A model generated the notes under the pieces. It had not been told where the DNA came from and did not search any database. It was given only the letters and a program-made list of their open reading frames with translations. The translations under genes were made by a program, and so were the position numbers. This document shows, in pieces, positions 54,238-64,000 of a stretch of DNA of 64,000 bases; the stretch's first letter is position 1; every line of letters starts with the position of its first letter. Source of the DNA: Herbiconiux sp. SALV-R1 (GTDB taxonomy: Bacteria; Actinomycetota; Actinomycetes; Actinomycetales; Microbacteriaceae); assembly GCF_013113715.1 (NCBI RefSeq), contig NZ_CP053344.1:1302001-1366000 (forward strand). Direction: 5' to 3'.

Positions 54238-54303
54238 CGCCCTGACGTTCTTCCCCGACGCCAGGTCGAGCGCCCTGACTCACTTCCCCGGAGCCAGGTC
54301 GGA
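54238..54303 (+). repeat. Imperfect 33-bp tandem duplication between mraZ and rsmH
   Basis: Units 54238-54270 and 54271-54303 both begin CGCCCTGAC and contain CTTCCCCG followed by GCCAGGTCG. They differ at about seven positions. Confidence 0.8.
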
Positions 54304-54340
54304 ATGGATGGGGATCAGGGGTGGCGAAAGAGACCACCGG

Positions 54341-55369
54341 ATGCGCATGGCAGCAGACGAGATCACCCCCGACGACACCGACACGGCCGGAATCGACGCA
54401 GCCCACCTCGAGGCGGCGCAGATCGGCGGCATCCACGCCTCCGTGCTGCTCGAGCGCAGCATCGAGCTGCTCGGCCCCGCGCTCACGCGCCCGGGCGCGG
54501 TGCTCGTCGACTGCACCCTCGGCCTCGGCGGCCACTCCGAGGCGTTCCTCGACGCCTTCCCCGAGCTCCACCTGGTGGGCCTCGACCGCGACCCCCACGC
54601 GCTCGAATTGGCCGGCCGCCGACTGGAGCGCTTCGCCGACCGCACCGACCTCGTGCACTGCGTCTACGACGAGATCGACGAGGCGCTCGAGGGTCTCGGC
54701 ATCGACGAGGTCGACGGCATCCTGTTCGACCTCGGCGTCTCGTCGATGCAGCTCGACCGGGTGGAGCGCGGCTTCTCGTACTCGAAGGATGCGCCCCTCG
54801 ACATGCGCATGGACGACACCGCGGAGCTCACCGCGGCTCACATCATCGCGAGCTACCCCGAGGCCGAGCTCCGCCGCATCTTCCGCGACTACGGCGAGGA
54901 GCGGCTCGCCGACCGCTACGCCCGGTTCATCGTCGCCGCCCGCGACGAGGCGCCGATCACGCGTTCCGGCCAGCTGGTCGACATCCTCCAGGCCGCCACC
55001 CCGGCGAAGTTCCTGAACTCGGGGCACCCGGCCAAGCGCGTGTTCCAGGCGCTGCGCATCGAGGTGAACGCCGAACTGGCGGTGCTGGAGCGGGCGCTCC
55101 CCAAGGCGATCGACGCGCTCGCGCTCGGCGGCCGCATCGTGGTGCTCGCCTTCCAGTCGCTCGAAGACCGCATCGTGAAGCGCGAGCTTCTGCAGCGCTC
55201 CACCTCGACGGCCCCGGCCGGCCTCCCCGTGGAGCTCCCCGAACACCGTCCCGAGCTGAAGCTCCTCGTGCGAGGCGCCGAGCTCGCCGGCGACGACGAA
55301 CGGGCGCGCAACCCGCGCGCCATCCCCGTGCGGCTGCGTGCCGCCGAGAAGATCCGGAGGATCGCATGA
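54341..55369 (+). CDS. rsmH: 16S rRNA (cytosine1402-N4)-methyltransferase
   Basis: Methylates N4 of C1402 in 16S rRNA using S-adenosylmethionine. Family motifs: GGIHASVLLERSIELL, DCTLGLGGHSEAFLDAFP (SAM site), GLDRDPHALELA, DLGVSSMQLDRVERGFSYSKDAPLDMRM and AFQSLEDRIVKREL. The ATG at 54341 gives 342 residues; ATG codons at 54308 and 54347 are alternatives, and the weak GAAAGAG site favours 54341. The stop forms an ATGA overlap with the ftsL-like gene. Confidence 0.95.
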   Translation: MRMAADEITPDDTDTAGIDAAHLEAAQIGGIHASVLLERSIELLGPALTRPGAVLVDCTLGLGGHSEAFLDAFPELHLVGLDRDPHALELAGRRLERFADRTDLVHCVYDEIDEALEGLGIDEVDGILFDLGVSSMQLDRVERGFSYSKDAPLDMRMDDTAELTAAHIIASYPEAELRRIFRDYGEERLADRYARFIVAARDEAPITRSGQLVDILQAATPAKFLNSGHPAKRVFQALRIEVNAELAVLERALPKAIDALALGGRIVVLAFQSLEDRIVKRELLQRSTSTAPAGLPVELPEHRPELKLLVRGAELAGDDERARNPRAIPVRLRAAEKIRRIA

Positions 55370-56052
55370 CGAACCAGGCCACGTCGCACATGGCCCGTCC
55401 GTACGCCGCCTTCGGCGCCACCGCGGTGGCGGTGCCCCTGGCCGACCCCGAGATCGCGGGGGAGGGCCTGCCGGGCAGCGGCAGGTCGAAGGGCCCCCGG
55501 CGCATCGAGATCGTGCCGAGCCGGGTGCAGCGGAAGGCCCGGCCGAAGATCGCCTACGCCGCGGTGGTCGTGACGGGCGTGCTCGCCATCGTCGTGACCC
55601 AGCTGCTGCTCAGCATCGGCCTCTCCGACGGCGCCTACGAGATCGCCTCGCTGCAGCAGGAGCAGAAGGAGCTCGACCGCACCAACCAGGTGCTCACCGA
55701 GCAGTACGACAAGCTCTCCTCGCCGCAGAACCTGGCGGCCGGGGCGGAGGCGCTCGGCATGGTCGCGAACAGCACGCCGGTCTACCTGCGGCTCTCCGAC
55801 GGCGCCGTGCTCGGCGTGCCCACCGCGGCCGCCGGCGGCTCGGTGACGAACGGGCAGAACCTCATCGCGAACTCGCTGCTGACGCCCACCGACGTGACGA
55901 CGGGCGCCGCGGCGACCGCCGACGCCGGCGCCGGTGCCGCGACCACCGCAGACGCCACCGCCGATCCCGCCACCCCGAGCGCGCCTCCCGTGCCCGAGCA
56001 GCAGCCCGGCGTAGCGTGGCAGGGTGCTCTTCCCGCTCCCACCACTCACTGA
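55366..56052 (+). CDS. ftsL: FtsL-position cell division protein
   Basis: A 228-residue bitopic membrane protein in the place of ftsL. One membrane helix (about 66-88, IAYAAVVVTGVLAIVVTQLLLSIGL) is preceded by a basic cytoplasmic segment (RVQRKARPK). A short extracytoplasmic coiled coil (ASLQQEQKELDRTNQVLTEQYDKLSSPQNLAAGAEALGMV) follows, then a disordered A/T/P tail. FtsL proteins diverge beyond easy recognition, so the call rests on topology and position between rsmH and ftsI. The extracytoplasmic tail is longer than usual. Confidence 0.85.
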   Translation: MTNQATSHMARPYAAFGATAVAVPLADPEIAGEGLPGSGRSKGPRRIEIVPSRVQRKARPKIAYAAVVVTGVLAIVVTQLLLSIGLSDGAYEIASLQQEQKELDRTNQVLTEQYDKLSSPQNLAAGAEALGMVANSTPVYLRLSDGAVLGVPTAAAGGSVTNGQNLIANSLLTPTDVTTGAAATADAGAGAATTADATADPATPSAPPVPEQQPGVAWQGALPAPTTH

Positions 56053-56058
56053 TCGTCG

Positions 56059-57840
56059 ATGGCTCGCTCCGTGACCGCAGCCGATCGCAGCACCAAGCGC
56101 CGCGCCGTCGTGGCGGTGGCCGTGGTGGTCGCCGTCGTGGCGGTGTTCGTGGTGCGGCTGGTCTCCATCCAGATCGTGCAGGCCGATACCCTGAACGCCG
56201 AGTCGAGCGACAAGCTCTCGGCCTCGACCACCATCGACGGCCTGCGCGGTGACATCGTCGACAACGACGGCACGGTGCTCGCCACGACGGTGCTGCGCTA
56301 CGACATCACCACCTCGCCCCAGTCGGTGAGCGACGTGGAGCGCACCAACGACGACGGCACGGTGACGACCGTCACCCCGCAGATGGCGGCCGGCGAGATC
56401 GCCGCCATCCTCGGCACCTCGGCCGACGAGGTGTACGCCTCGCTCACGAGCGACCCCACCTCGAACTTCGCCTACGTCGCCCGCAACGTCGACGTCGACA
56501 CCTTCCGCGCCATCCGCGACCTCGACCTGTGGTGGCTGTACTACTCCTCGAACCAGAAGCGCAGCTACCCGAACGGTGCGGTCGCGGGCAGCGTGGTGGG
56601 CTTCATGGACACCGATGGCGAGGGCGTCGCGGGTGTCGAGCAGATCGAGAACACCTGCCTCACCGGCACCGACGGCACCGAGACCTACGAGCGCAGCGGC
56701 GAGGGCGTCGCCATCCCGGGCACGACGAAGACGACGGTGCAGGCGAAGCCGGGCGGCACCGCCGTGCTCACCCTCGACAGCGACCTGCAGTGGTTCTCGC
56801 AGCAGGCGCTGCTGGAGCGCATCCAGGAGACCGGTGCGGCGTGGGGCACGGTGGTGGTGCAGGAGGTGAAGACCGGCAAGCTGCTGGCGGTCGCCGACTA
56901 CCCGAGCGTCGACCCGAACAACGTCGACGCCACCCCCGACGCCGACCGCGGCTCGATCGCCTTCCAGGCGCCGTTCGAACCGGGTTCGACGTTCAAGGCG
57001 CTCACCGCGGCCTCCATCCTCGACGCCGGCGCGGCGACCGTGTCGACCCAGGTCGAGGCGCCCTACATCTTCACCGACGCCAACGGCGCCTCCACCCGCG
57101 ACAGCTCCTACCACGACGGTCCGCTGCGGCTCACCTTCGCGGGCGTGATGCAGGAGTCGTCGAACACCGGCTTCGGCATGCTCGGCGAGCTGCTGAGCTC
57201 GGAGCAGCGCTACGACTACATGGAGAAGTTCCACATGACCACGCCCAGCGAGGTGGGGTTCCCCGCCGAGTCGGGCGGCATCCTCTCGCCCTGGCAAGAC
57301 TGGGACGACCAGACCAACCTCACCACCACCTTCGGCCAGGGCGTCTCGACCACCGCCATCCAGATCGCGAGCCTCTACCAGACGCTCGGCAACGGGGGTG
57401 TGCGGCTGCCGGTGCAGCTGGTCGAGGGCTGCAAGCAGTCCGACGGCACCCTGACGGAGGTTCCGGATGCGACGGGCGAGCAGATCGTGCCGTCGTCGGT
57501 GTCGACCGACGTGGTGAACATGCTGGAGACCGTCGTCACGGGCGGCTACGCCAAGACCTCGCTCGAGATCCCCGGCTACCGGGTGGCCGCGAAGACGGGT
57601 ACCGCGCAGATGAGCGACGGCTCGGGCGCCTACGGCTCGAGCTACATCACCTCGGTGGCGGGGCTCGCCCCGGCCGACGACCCGCAGTACGTCGTGTCGG
57701 TCACCATCGCGAAGCCCGTTACCATTGAGTCGGCCCTGGCCGCGGCTCCGGTCTTCCAGAAGATCATGTCGCAGGTGCTCAAGGAGAACCGCGTTCTCCC
57801 CTCCACCGTGCCCGGTCCCGACCTCCCGACGACGTACTGA
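56059..57840 (+). CDS. ftsI: Septal peptidoglycan transpeptidase (class B PBP, FtsI)
   Basis: Cross-links septal peptidoglycan together with FtsW. The 593-residue protein has an N-terminal membrane anchor (about 17-38), a PBP dimerisation domain (RGDIVDNDGTVLATT region) and the transpeptidase domain. Its catalytic motifs are SxxK in EPGSTFK, SxN in ESSNTGF and KTG in AAKTGTAQ. The C-terminus has no PASTA domain. It starts 6 bp after the ftsL-like gene. Confidence 0.96.
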   Translation: MARSVTAADRSTKRRAVVAVAVVVAVVAVFVVRLVSIQIVQADTLNAESSDKLSASTTIDGLRGDIVDNDGTVLATTVLRYDITTSPQSVSDVERTNDDGTVTTVTPQMAAGEIAAILGTSADEVYASLTSDPTSNFAYVARNVDVDTFRAIRDLDLWWLYYSSNQKRSYPNGAVAGSVVGFMDTDGEGVAGVEQIENTCLTGTDGTETYERSGEGVAIPGTTKTTVQAKPGGTAVLTLDSDLQWFSQQALLERIQETGAAWGTVVVQEVKTGKLLAVADYPSVDPNNVDATPDADRGSIAFQAPFEPGSTFKALTAASILDAGAATVSTQVEAPYIFTDANGASTRDSSYHDGPLRLTFAGVMQESSNTGFGMLGELLSSEQRYDYMEKFHMTTPSEVGFPAESGGILSPWQDWDDQTNLTTTFGQGVSTTAIQIASLYQTLGNGGVRLPVQLVEGCKQSDGTLTEVPDATGEQIVPSSVSTDVVNMLETVVTGGYAKTSLEIPGYRVAAKTGTAQMSDGSGAYGSSYITSVAGLAPADDPQYVVSVTIAKPVTIESALAAAPVFQKIMSQVLKENRVLPSTVPGPDLPTTY

Positions 57841-57911
57841 CGACCACCACCCGACAGACGACGGCCGAGAACCACCGACATCACCGAACGAGACGAGCAT
57901 GAAGGAGACCA

Positions 57912-59498
57912 GTGTCTGATCGGGGCTCTTCTGCTCTCCGACCCGAGCATCCGATCGCGCGCTCGCTGCCGCATCTCGTCGACGAGTTCGGCTTCGAGAC
58001 CGCGGGCGCGCCGGTCTCCGACGTCGTCACCGGCATCACGCTGTCGTCGCGCGACGTGCAGCCCGGCGACCTCTACGTCGGCCTGAAGGGGGCGCGCCAC
58101 CACGGCGCCGCCTTCGCCGCCGCGGCCGCCGAGTCGGGCGCCGTCGCCGTGCTCACCGACCCGGAGGGTGTCGACCTCGCCGTGGAGTCGGGGCTGCCGG
58201 TGCTCGTCACGCCAGAACCGCGCCTCGCCCTCGGCGAGGTCGCCGCCTGGATCTACCGCACTCGCGAGGAGCCGCCGACCCTGTTCGGCGTCACCGGCAC
58301 GAACGGCAAGACGAGCGTCGCCTACCTGCTCGAGGCCGTGCTCCGTCAGCTCGGCATCACCGCGGGCCTCAGCACCACCGCCGAGCGTCGCATCGGCGAC
58401 GAGACCATCGTGTCGAAGCTCACCACGCCCGAGGCCACCGAGATCCACGCCATGCTGGCCAGGATGCGCGAGGCCGACGTGCGCTCCGTGGTGCTCGAGG
58501 TCTCGGCGCAGGCCATCACGCAGCACCGGGTCGACGGCATCGTGTTCGACGTGGTGGGGTTCACCAACCTCACCCACGACCACCTCGACGACTACCAGAC
58601 CATGGAGCTCTACTACGAGGCCAAGCGCGAGCTGTTCCAGCCCGATCGCGCCCGCCGCGGTGTGGTGATCGTCGACGCCGAGTGGGGCGGCCGGCTGGCG
58701 CAGGAGTCGCGCATCCCGCTCACCACCATCTCGACCGACCCGGCCTCCGAGGCGGAGTGGCACCTCACCGTCGACGAGGAGCGGGCCGACCGCACCACCT
58801 TCACCCTGCGCGGCCCCGACCACCGCGAGCTCACCACCAGCGTGCCGCTGCTCGGTGCCTACATGGCGGCCAACGCCGCGCTCGCCATCGTGATGCTTGT
58901 CGAGTCGGGCTTCGACCTCGACGCCATCGCGCACGCCCTCAACCTGGCGCACGACGACGACGGCGACGAGATCGACGACGACGACTTCCAGCCCGGCATC
59001 GACGTCTACATCCCGGGCCGCGCCGAGCGCGTCTCGGGCGACCGCGGGCCGATCGTCTACATCGACTACGGGCACAGCCCCGACGCCTTCACCTCGACGC
59101 TGGAGTCGATCAGGCGGGTCACCGACGGCCGCGTCGTGATGGTGTTCGGCGCCGACGGCGACCGCGACCCGTCGAAGCGCGCCGAGATGGGCGCCATCGC
59201 TGCCCGGCTGGCGGATGCGGTGGTCATCACCGACTTCCACCCGCGCAGCGAAGACCCTGCCCTCATCCGCGCCGCCCTCATCGCCGGCGCGAAGGCCGCC
59301 GTGCCCGACGGCGAGCTGTACGAGGTCGCCGACCCGCGGGCCGCGTTCCGCGCCGCCCTCGGTCTCGCCGGCGAGGGCGACGTCATCCTCTACGCCGGCC
59401 CCGGCCACGAGGACTACCACGAGGTCGCGGGGGAGCGCATTCCCTACTCCGCCCGCGACGACGCGCGCAAAGCGCTGCACGAACACGGATGGCTCTGA
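57912..59498 (+). CDS. murE: UDP-MurNAc-tripeptide synthetase MurE
   Basis: Adds the third amino acid of the peptidoglycan stem peptide to UDP-MurNAc-L-Ala/Gly-D-Glu. The 528-residue Mur ligase has [54 protein letters not shown] and YIDYGHSPDAFTSTL. The amino-acid specificity loop reads TDFHPRSEDP (F442-H443-P444-R445), where meso-DAP enzymes have TDDNPR and lysine enzymes usually DNPA. This suggests a third residue other than DAP, fitting the B-type peptidoglycan of Microbacteriaceae. GTG start at 57912. Confidence 0.94.
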   Translation: MSDRGSSALRPEHPIARSLPHLVDEFGFETAGAPVSDVVTGITLSSRDVQPGDLYVGLKGARHHGAAFAAAAAESGAVAVLTDPEGVDLAVESGLPVLVTPEPRLALGEVAAWIYRTREEPPTLFGVTGTNGKTSVAYLLEAVLRQLGITAGLSTTAERRIGDETIVSKLTTPEATEIHAMLARMREADVRSVVLEVSAQAITQHRVDGIVFDVVGFTNLTHDHLDDYQTMELYYEAKRELFQPDRARRGVVIVDAEWGGRLAQESRIPLTTISTDPASEAEWHLTVDEERADRTTFTLRGPDHRELTTSVPLLGAYMAANAALAIVMLVESGFDLDAIAHALNLAHDDDGDEIDDDDFQPGIDVYIPGRAERVSGDRGPIVYIDYGHSPDAFTSTLESIRRVTDGRVVMVFGADGDRDPSKRAEMGAIAARLADAVVITDFHPRSEDPALIRAALIAGAKAAVPDGELYEVADPRAAFRAALGLAGEGDVILYAGPGHEDYHEVAGERIPYSARDDARKALHEHGWL

Positions 59499-59502
59499 AC
59501 AC

Positions 59503-60957
59503 ATGCTCGATCTCACCCTCACCGAGATCGCGGAGGCGCTCCAGGGCGAACTCGTGATCACCGCTGCCGCCGCGGAGGCGGGCTTCACGCCCGGCACCGT
59601 GGTGAACGGCACCGTCGACACCGACTCCCGGCTCATCGGCCCCGGCGACCTGTTCGTGGCCAAGCGCGGCGAGTTCGACGACGGCCACCGTTTCGTCGAG
59701 AACGCCATCGCGGCGGGGGCCTCGCTCGTGGTGGTGGAGAAGGCGTTCGCCGCCGAGCACGGATCGACGCTCGCCGTGCCCCAGGTCGTGGTCGACGACT
59801 CCGTGCTGGCGCTCGGTCACTTCGCCACCGAGGTGGTGCGCCGCGTGCGCGCCGCGGGCGACGCCGAGACCGGCCTCAAAGTCGTCGGCATCACCGGCTC
59901 GAACGGCAAGACGACCACGAAGAACCTGCTGCGCACCATCCTCGAACGGCACGGCGAGACCGTGGCGCCGCGCGACTCGTTCAACAACGAGGTCGGCGCG
60001 CCGCTGACGATGCTGAAGCTCACGGCGTCGAGCCGCTACCTGGTGGCCGAGATGGGGGCGAGCGGGAAGGGTGAGATCACCCGGCTCATCCGCATGGCCA
60101 AGCCCGACATCGGCGTGGTGCTCACGGTGGGCCTCGCCCACGCGGGCGAGTTCGGCGGCATCGAGACGACCCTCGCCACGAAGACCGAGATGGTGCAAGA
60201 CCTCGAGCCCTCCGACGTCGCGGTGCTCAACATCGACGACCCGCGTGTGGCGGGAATGGCTGAGAAGACCGCGGCCCGGGTGCTGTGGTTCGGCCTCTCC
60301 GACGGTGCCGCCGTGCGCGCGAGCGACATCGAGGCCACCGCGGCGGGCACCTCGTTCACCCTCCACCTGCCCGGCGACCGCTCGCGCACGGTGTGCTTCG
60401 CCGTGCTCGGCGAGCACCACGTCATGAACGCCCTCGCCGCCGCGGCGTCGGCGCACGAGCTCGGCGTCGGCATCGACGACATCGTCGACGCCCTCGAAAC
60501 CGTGGTGCGCGCGGAGCGCTGGCGCATGGAGGTGATGGGCGGCGCGAACGGCGTCACCGTCATCAACGACGCCTACAACGCGAGCCCCGACTCCATGGCG
60601 GCGGCCCTCAAGACCGTCGCGCTCATCGCCGCGCCGGGGCAGCGCACCACCGCGGTGCTCGGCGAGATGAGCGAGCTCGGCCCCTACGCCACCGAGGAGC
60701 ACGACCGCATCGGCCGGCTCGTGGTGCGCCTCAACATCAACCGCCTCATCGTCGTGGGTGAGGCCGCCCGCGCCATCCACCTCGCCGCCGAGCACGAGGG
60801 TTCGTGGGGCGGCGAGGCCGTGTTCGTCGAGACGGCCGACGAGGCTTACGAGCTGGTCGCCGCCGACACCCAACCGGGCGAGCTCATCCTGGTGAAGTCG
60901 TCGAACTCGGCGGGCCTGCGCTTCCTCGGCGACCGCATCGCGGAGGCGAACTCGTGA
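59503..60957 (+). CDS. murF: UDP-MurNAc-tripeptide--D-alanyl-D-alanine ligase MurF
   Basis: Adds D-Ala-D-Ala to complete the UDP-MurNAc-pentapeptide. The 484-residue protein has [27 protein letters not shown], the P-loop [38 protein letters not shown], and [13 protein letters not shown] near the C-terminus. It starts 4 bp after the murE stop, and its stop overlaps the mraY GTG (GTGA). Confidence 0.96.
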   Translation: MLDLTLTEIAEALQGELVITAAAAEAGFTPGTVVNGTVDTDSRLIGPGDLFVAKRGEFDDGHRFVENAIAAGASLVVVEKAFAAEHGSTLAVPQVVVDDSVLALGHFATEVVRRVRAAGDAETGLKVVGITGSNGKTTTKNLLRTILERHGETVAPRDSFNNEVGAPLTMLKLTASSRYLVAEMGASGKGEITRLIRMAKPDIGVVLTVGLAHAGEFGGIETTLATKTEMVQDLEPSDVAVLNIDDPRVAGMAEKTAARVLWFGLSDGAAVRASDIEATAAGTSFTLHLPGDRSRTVCFAVLGEHHVMNALAAAASAHELGVGIDDIVDALETVVRAERWRMEVMGGANGVTVINDAYNASPDSMAAALKTVALIAAPGQRTTAVLGEMSELGPYATEEHDRIGRLVVRLNINRLIVVGEAARAIHLAAEHEGSWGGEAVFVETADEAYELVAADTQPGELILVKSSNSAGLRFLGDRIAEANS

Positions 60958-62048
60958 TCACCCTGCTCGCCTCGGCGTCGCTCTCGCTGGCGTTCTCGCT
61001 CTTCCTCACCCCGGTGTTCATCCGCATGTTCAAGCGGTTCGCCTGGGGTCAGTTCATCAACGTCGACACGCCGGATGCGCACCACGTCAAGCGCGGAACG
61101 CCCACCATGGGCGGCATCGTCATCATCCTCGCGGTGCTCTTCGGGTACTTCGTCTCGGCACTCCTGACGGGGGAGATGCCCTCCATCTCGGGCCTCTTGG
61201 TGCTCTTCCTCATGACGGGTCTCGGCCTCGTCGGCTTCGTCGACGACTTCCTCAAGGTGCACAAGGAGCGCAGCCTCGGCCTCAGCCCCGTGGCGAAGAT
61301 CGTCGGCCAGGTGCTCGTGGGCATCGTCTTCGCCCTGCTGGCCATCCAGTTCCCGAACGCCCAGGGCGAGACGCCGGCGTCGACGCAGATCTCCTTCATC
61401 CGCGACCTGCCCTTCGACTTCCTGGCCTGGGGTGCGGTGGTCGGCACCATCGCCTTCGTGGTGTGGATCTGCATCATCGTCATGAGCACCTCCAACGCCG
61501 TGAACCTCACCGACGGTCTCGACGGCCTCGCGCCCGGCTCGAGCATCCTCGCCATCGGCTCCTTCGTCATCATCGGCTTCTGGCAGTTCAACCAGAGCTG
61601 CGCCTCGACCACGCTCGACCAAGACGTGCTCGACAAGTGCTACGACGTGCGCGACCCGCTCGACCTCGCCGTGGTGGCGGCCACCGTGGTGGGCGCGCTC
61701 ATCGGCTTCCTGTGGTGGAACACCAACCCCGCCAAGATCTTCCTCGGCGACACCGGCTCGCTCGCCCTCGGCGGCGCCCTGGCGGCCCTCGCGGTGCTCG
61801 CCCGCACCGAGCTCCTGCTCATCCTCATCGGCGGCATCTTCGTCATCGTCGCCGGCCAGGTGGCAGTGCAGCTGAGCTACTTCAAGCTCACCAAGGGCAA
61901 ACGCATCTGGCGCGCCAGCCCCCTGCACCACCACTTCGAGATGAAGGGCTGGGCCGAGGTCACCATCGTGGTGCGGTTCTGGATCATCGGCGGCCTGTTC
62001 GTCGCCGGCGCCGTCGGCTCGTTCTACCTCGAGTGGCTCTCCCGATGA
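60954..62048 (+). CDS. mraY: Phospho-N-acetylmuramoyl-pentapeptide-transferase
   Basis: Transfers phospho-MurNAc-pentapeptide to undecaprenyl phosphate, making lipid I on the cytoplasmic face. The 364-residue, roughly ten-helix protein has [11 protein letters not shown], the aspartate pair in [38 protein letters not shown] and the C-terminal [14 protein letters not shown] start overlapping the murF stop. Confidence 0.97.
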   Translation: MITLLASASLSLAFSLFLTPVFIRMFKRFAWGQFINVDTPDAHHVKRGTPTMGGIVIILAVLFGYFVSALLTGEMPSISGLLVLFLMTGLGLVGFVDDFLKVHKERSLGLSPVAKIVGQVLVGIVFALLAIQFPNAQGETPASTQISFIRDLPFDFLAWGAVVGTIAFVVWICIIVMSTSNAVNLTDGLDGLAPGSSILAIGSFVIIGFWQFNQSCASTTLDQDVLDKCYDVRDPLDLAVVAATVVGALIGFLWWNTNPAKIFLGDTGSLALGGALAALAVLARTELLLILIGGIFVIVAGQVAVQLSYFKLTKGKRIWRASPLHHHFEMKGWAEVTIVVRFWIIGGLFVAGAVGSFYLEWLSR

Positions 62049-63568
62049 CCCGCTCGCTCGACGGGCTCACCAGCTGGCACGCCGACTGGACGGGCCTGCG
62101 GGTCGCCGTGCTCGGTCTCGGCGTCACCGGGTTCTCGGTGGCCGACACGCTCACCGAACTCGGCGCATCCGTTCTCGTCGTCGCCGCCTCGGCGAAGAAG
62201 GAGTACGCCGACCTCGTGCCCGTCATCGGCGCGCGGCTCGAGCTGGCGGCAGCGGGCGAGGTTCCGGATGCTCTGGTCGCCCACGAGCCGGAACTGGTCG
62301 TCGCCTCGCCCGGCTACCACCCCGACGACGCCCTGCTGGTCTGGGCTGCCGAACACGGCATCCCGGTCTGGGGAGACGTGGAGCTCGCCTGGCGGGTGCG
62401 CGACAAGGTGCTGCGCCCCGACGGGAAGCCCGCCGACTGGATCGCGGTGACCGGCACCAACGGCAAGACCACGACGGTGCAGCTCACCGCCTCGATGATC
62501 CTGGCGGGCGGCCACCGGGTGGCGCCGTGCGGCAACATCGGCATTCCGGTGCTCGACGCCGTCCGCGACCCCGAGGGCTTCGACGCGCTCGTGGTGGAGC
62601 TGTCGAGCTATCAGCTGCATTCCACCTCGAGCATGTCGCCGTACTCGTCGGTGGTGCTGAACGTCGCCGACGACCACCTCGACTGGCACGGCTCGTTCGA
62701 GGCCTACGCGGCGGCCAAGGCGAGGGTGTACACGAACACGCAGGTGGCCTGCGTCTACAACAAGGCCGACGAGCTCACGATGCGGATGGTCGAGGAGGCC
62801 GACGTCATCGAGGGTGCGCGTGCCATCGGCTTCGACCTCGGCACCCCGGGGCCGAGCGACGTCGGCGTGGTCGACGGCATCCTCGTCGACCGGGCGTTCC
62901 ACGAGGCGCGGCGCGACTCGGCTCTCGAGATCGCCACCGTCGACGAGCTCGCCCTGCGCGGGCTCGCCGCACCGCACACCGTCGCCGACGTGCTCGCAGC
63001 GGCGGCGCTCGCCCGCAGCTACGGCGTGTCGATCGAGGCGATCCGGGCCGCGCTCGCGAGCTTCTCGCTCGACCGGCACCGCATCGAGCACGTCGTGACG
63101 GCGGGGGGAGTGACCTGGGTCGACGACTCGAAGGCCACCAATCCGCACGCGGCTGCCGCGTCGCTCAAGGCCTACCCCTCCATCGTGTGGGTCGTCGGCG
63201 GCCTCCTGAAGGGCGTCGACATCGACCCCCTGGTGCGCGAGTCGGTCGGGGGCGACGGCTCCCGGGTGAAGGCCGTCGTGGTGATCGGTGTGGAGCGCGG
63301 CGAGGTGGTCGAGGCCATCCGGCGACACGCGCCGGACATGCCGCTGTTCGAGGTCGACCACGATGAGACTAGTGACGTGATGGCCTCCGCGGTCGCCCTG
63401 GCGGCGGCGGCGGCCTCGCCTGGAGACGTCGTGCTGCTCGCCCCGGCGGCGGCATCGATGGACCAGTTCGCAGACTACGCCGACCGCGGCAACCGCTTCG
63501 CCCGGGCGGTCCGCAGCCACCTGGGAGGTACCGACGGTGACGAGCCTCCCGCGACAGTTCACCCCTAG
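62045..63568 (+). CDS. murD: UDP-N-acetylmuramoylalanine--D-glutamate ligase
   Basis: Adds D-glutamate to UDP-MurNAc-L-alanine (or glycine). The 507-residue protein has an N-terminal Rossmann part ([17 protein letters not shown]), [42 protein letters not shown] and [17 protein letters not shown]. The ATG at 62045 overlaps the mraY stop (ATGA); a frame extension upstream would run through mraY and was rejected. Confidence 0.96.
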   Translation: MTRSLDGLTSWHADWTGLRVAVLGLGVTGFSVADTLTELGASVLVVAASAKKEYADLVPVIGARLELAAAGEVPDALVAHEPELVVASPGYHPDDALLVWAAEHGIPVWGDVELAWRVRDKVLRPDGKPADWIAVTGTNGKTTTVQLTASMILAGGHRVAPCGNIGIPVLDAVRDPEGFDALVVELSSYQLHSTSSMSPYSSVVLNVADDHLDWHGSFEAYAAAKARVYTNTQVACVYNKADELTMRMVEEADVIEGARAIGFDLGTPGPSDVGVVDGILVDRAFHEARRDSALEIATVDELALRGLAAPHTVADVLAAAALARSYGVSIEAIRAALASFSLDRHRIEHVVTAGGVTWVDDSKATNPHAAAASLKAYPSIVWVVGGLLKGVDIDPLVRESVGGDGSRVKAVVVIGVERGEVVEAIRRHAPDMPLFEVDHDETSDVMASAVALAAAAASPGDVVLLAPAAASMDQFADYADRGNRFARAVRSHLGGTDGDEPPATVHP

Positions 63569-64000
63569 CGCGAGCCGGTCGGCCGACGGCCCGCGCGCCG
63601 CGCGCATCTCGCTCGGCCAGGTGTTCACCGCGGAGTCGAGCAACTACTTCCTGCTGCTCGGCACCACCCTCTTCCTCGTGCTGCTCGGGCTCGTGATGGT
63701 GCTCTCCTCCTCGTCGATCGACTCCTACCTCGGTCGCCAGGGCTTCTTCGGCCTGTTCTGGAAGCAGGGCATGTTCGCCCTCATCGGCATCCCGCTCATG
63801 CTCGTCATCTCGCGGCTCCCGGTGCGGGTGTTCAAGCAGTGGGCCTGGGTCGCCGTGTTCGTGGCGGTCGGGGTGCAGCTGCTCGTGTTCACCCCGCTCG
63901 GCATCGAGGTGGGCGGCAACCTCAACTGGATCGGCATCGGCTCGTTCAACTTCCAGCCCTCGGAGCTCGTGAAGCTCGCGCTGGTGATCTGGATGGGCAT
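63537..64000 (+). CDS. ftsW: Lipid II polymerase FtsW (partial, cut by the right edge)
   Basis: SEDS-family glycosyltransferase partner of FtsI. The GTG at 63537 lies inside the end of murD (32-bp overlap) and is preceded by GGGAGG at about 63523-63528. The visible 154 residues start with a polar tail, then membrane segments TLFLVLLGLVMVLSSSS and MFALIGIPLMLVIS, and end in the FtsW/RodA signature GGNLNWIGIGSFNFQPSELVKLALVIWM. The C-terminus lies outside the window. Confidence 0.93.
   Translation, partial: MTSLPRQFTPSASRSADGPRAARISLGQVFTAESSNYFLLLGTTLFLVLLGLVMVLSSSSIDSYLGRQGFFGLFWKQGMFALIGIPLMLVISRLPVRVFKQWAWVAVFVAVGVQLLVFTPLGIEVGGNLNWIGIGSFNFQPSELVKLALVIWMG

Noticed and set aside
54916-57900. 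A 994-codon open frame opposite rsmH, ftsL and ftsI
   Set aside because: Spans three coupled core genes in antisense and has shadow composition.
61463-62044. N-terminal extension of MurD by 194 residues
   Set aside because: The extension is an arginine/histidine-rich shadow of mraY; the ATG at 62045 with ATGA overlap is the natural start.

Overview
The window is a GC-rich (roughly 70%) actinobacterial chromosome segment. Three things point to Microbacteriaceae: a translational T-box in front of ileS, the garA-ftsR-merR and pknL-Rv2175c-like-idsA neighbourhoods that run into the dcw (division and cell wall) cluster, and a MurE whose diamino-acid motif departs from the meso-DAP consensus. The genus cannot be read from the sequence. 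Almost all of it is ordinary core chromosome. The long open frames opposite or out of frame with these genes are GC-rich shadows.

Layout. 1-3273: peptide-type ABC importer genes (permease cut by the left edge, lipoprotein binding protein) and a divergent TetR regulator. 3283-9215: T-box, ileS, folC, a DUF4233 membrane protein, ndk. 9235-20231: a VKOR-family gene, then rne, a DUF4031 gene, rplU-rpmA, obgE-proB-proA, a small membrane protein, nadD, a C-terminally anchored acidic protein and rsfS. A tRNA-Ala(GGC) follows. 20441-33059 is the accessory stretch: XRE-cupin regulator divergent from an FMN monooxygenase, PadR regulator, LAL-type LuxR regulator, PPK2, alpha/beta hydrolase, Pr6Pr-like membrane protein, an amine oxidase whose segments appear circularly permuted, a small protein, an aldo/keto reductase and a DUF1295 protein.

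33160-45687: garA-ftsR-merR, about 690 non-coding bases full of repeats (a large inverted repeat, a 31-bp tandem and a 29-bp tandem array), a ParA-family ATPase, pyc, def, an acyl-CoA ligase, a ROK kinase, plsC and a class II DAHP synthase. 45741-49424: a secreted propeller/cell-wall-binding protein with atypical composition, a complete IS3-family element and REP-like palindromes; this is the clearest sign of foreign or rearranged DNA.

49463-64000: a PASTA kinase of PknL type, an Rv2175c-like DNA-binding protein, a polyprenyl synthase, a DUF3040 protein, then mraZ-rsmH-ftsL-ftsI-murE-murF-mraY-murD-ftsW (cut by the right edge). The genes run head to tail, often with ATGA or GTGA overlaps, and together make lipid I precursors and the septal peptidoglycan synthase.

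No complete new multi-gene defence or metabolic system is visible. The observations most worth testing are the permuted amine oxidase, the repeat-rich block beside parA, the REP-like palindrome family, and several self-contained operator/promoter architectures.
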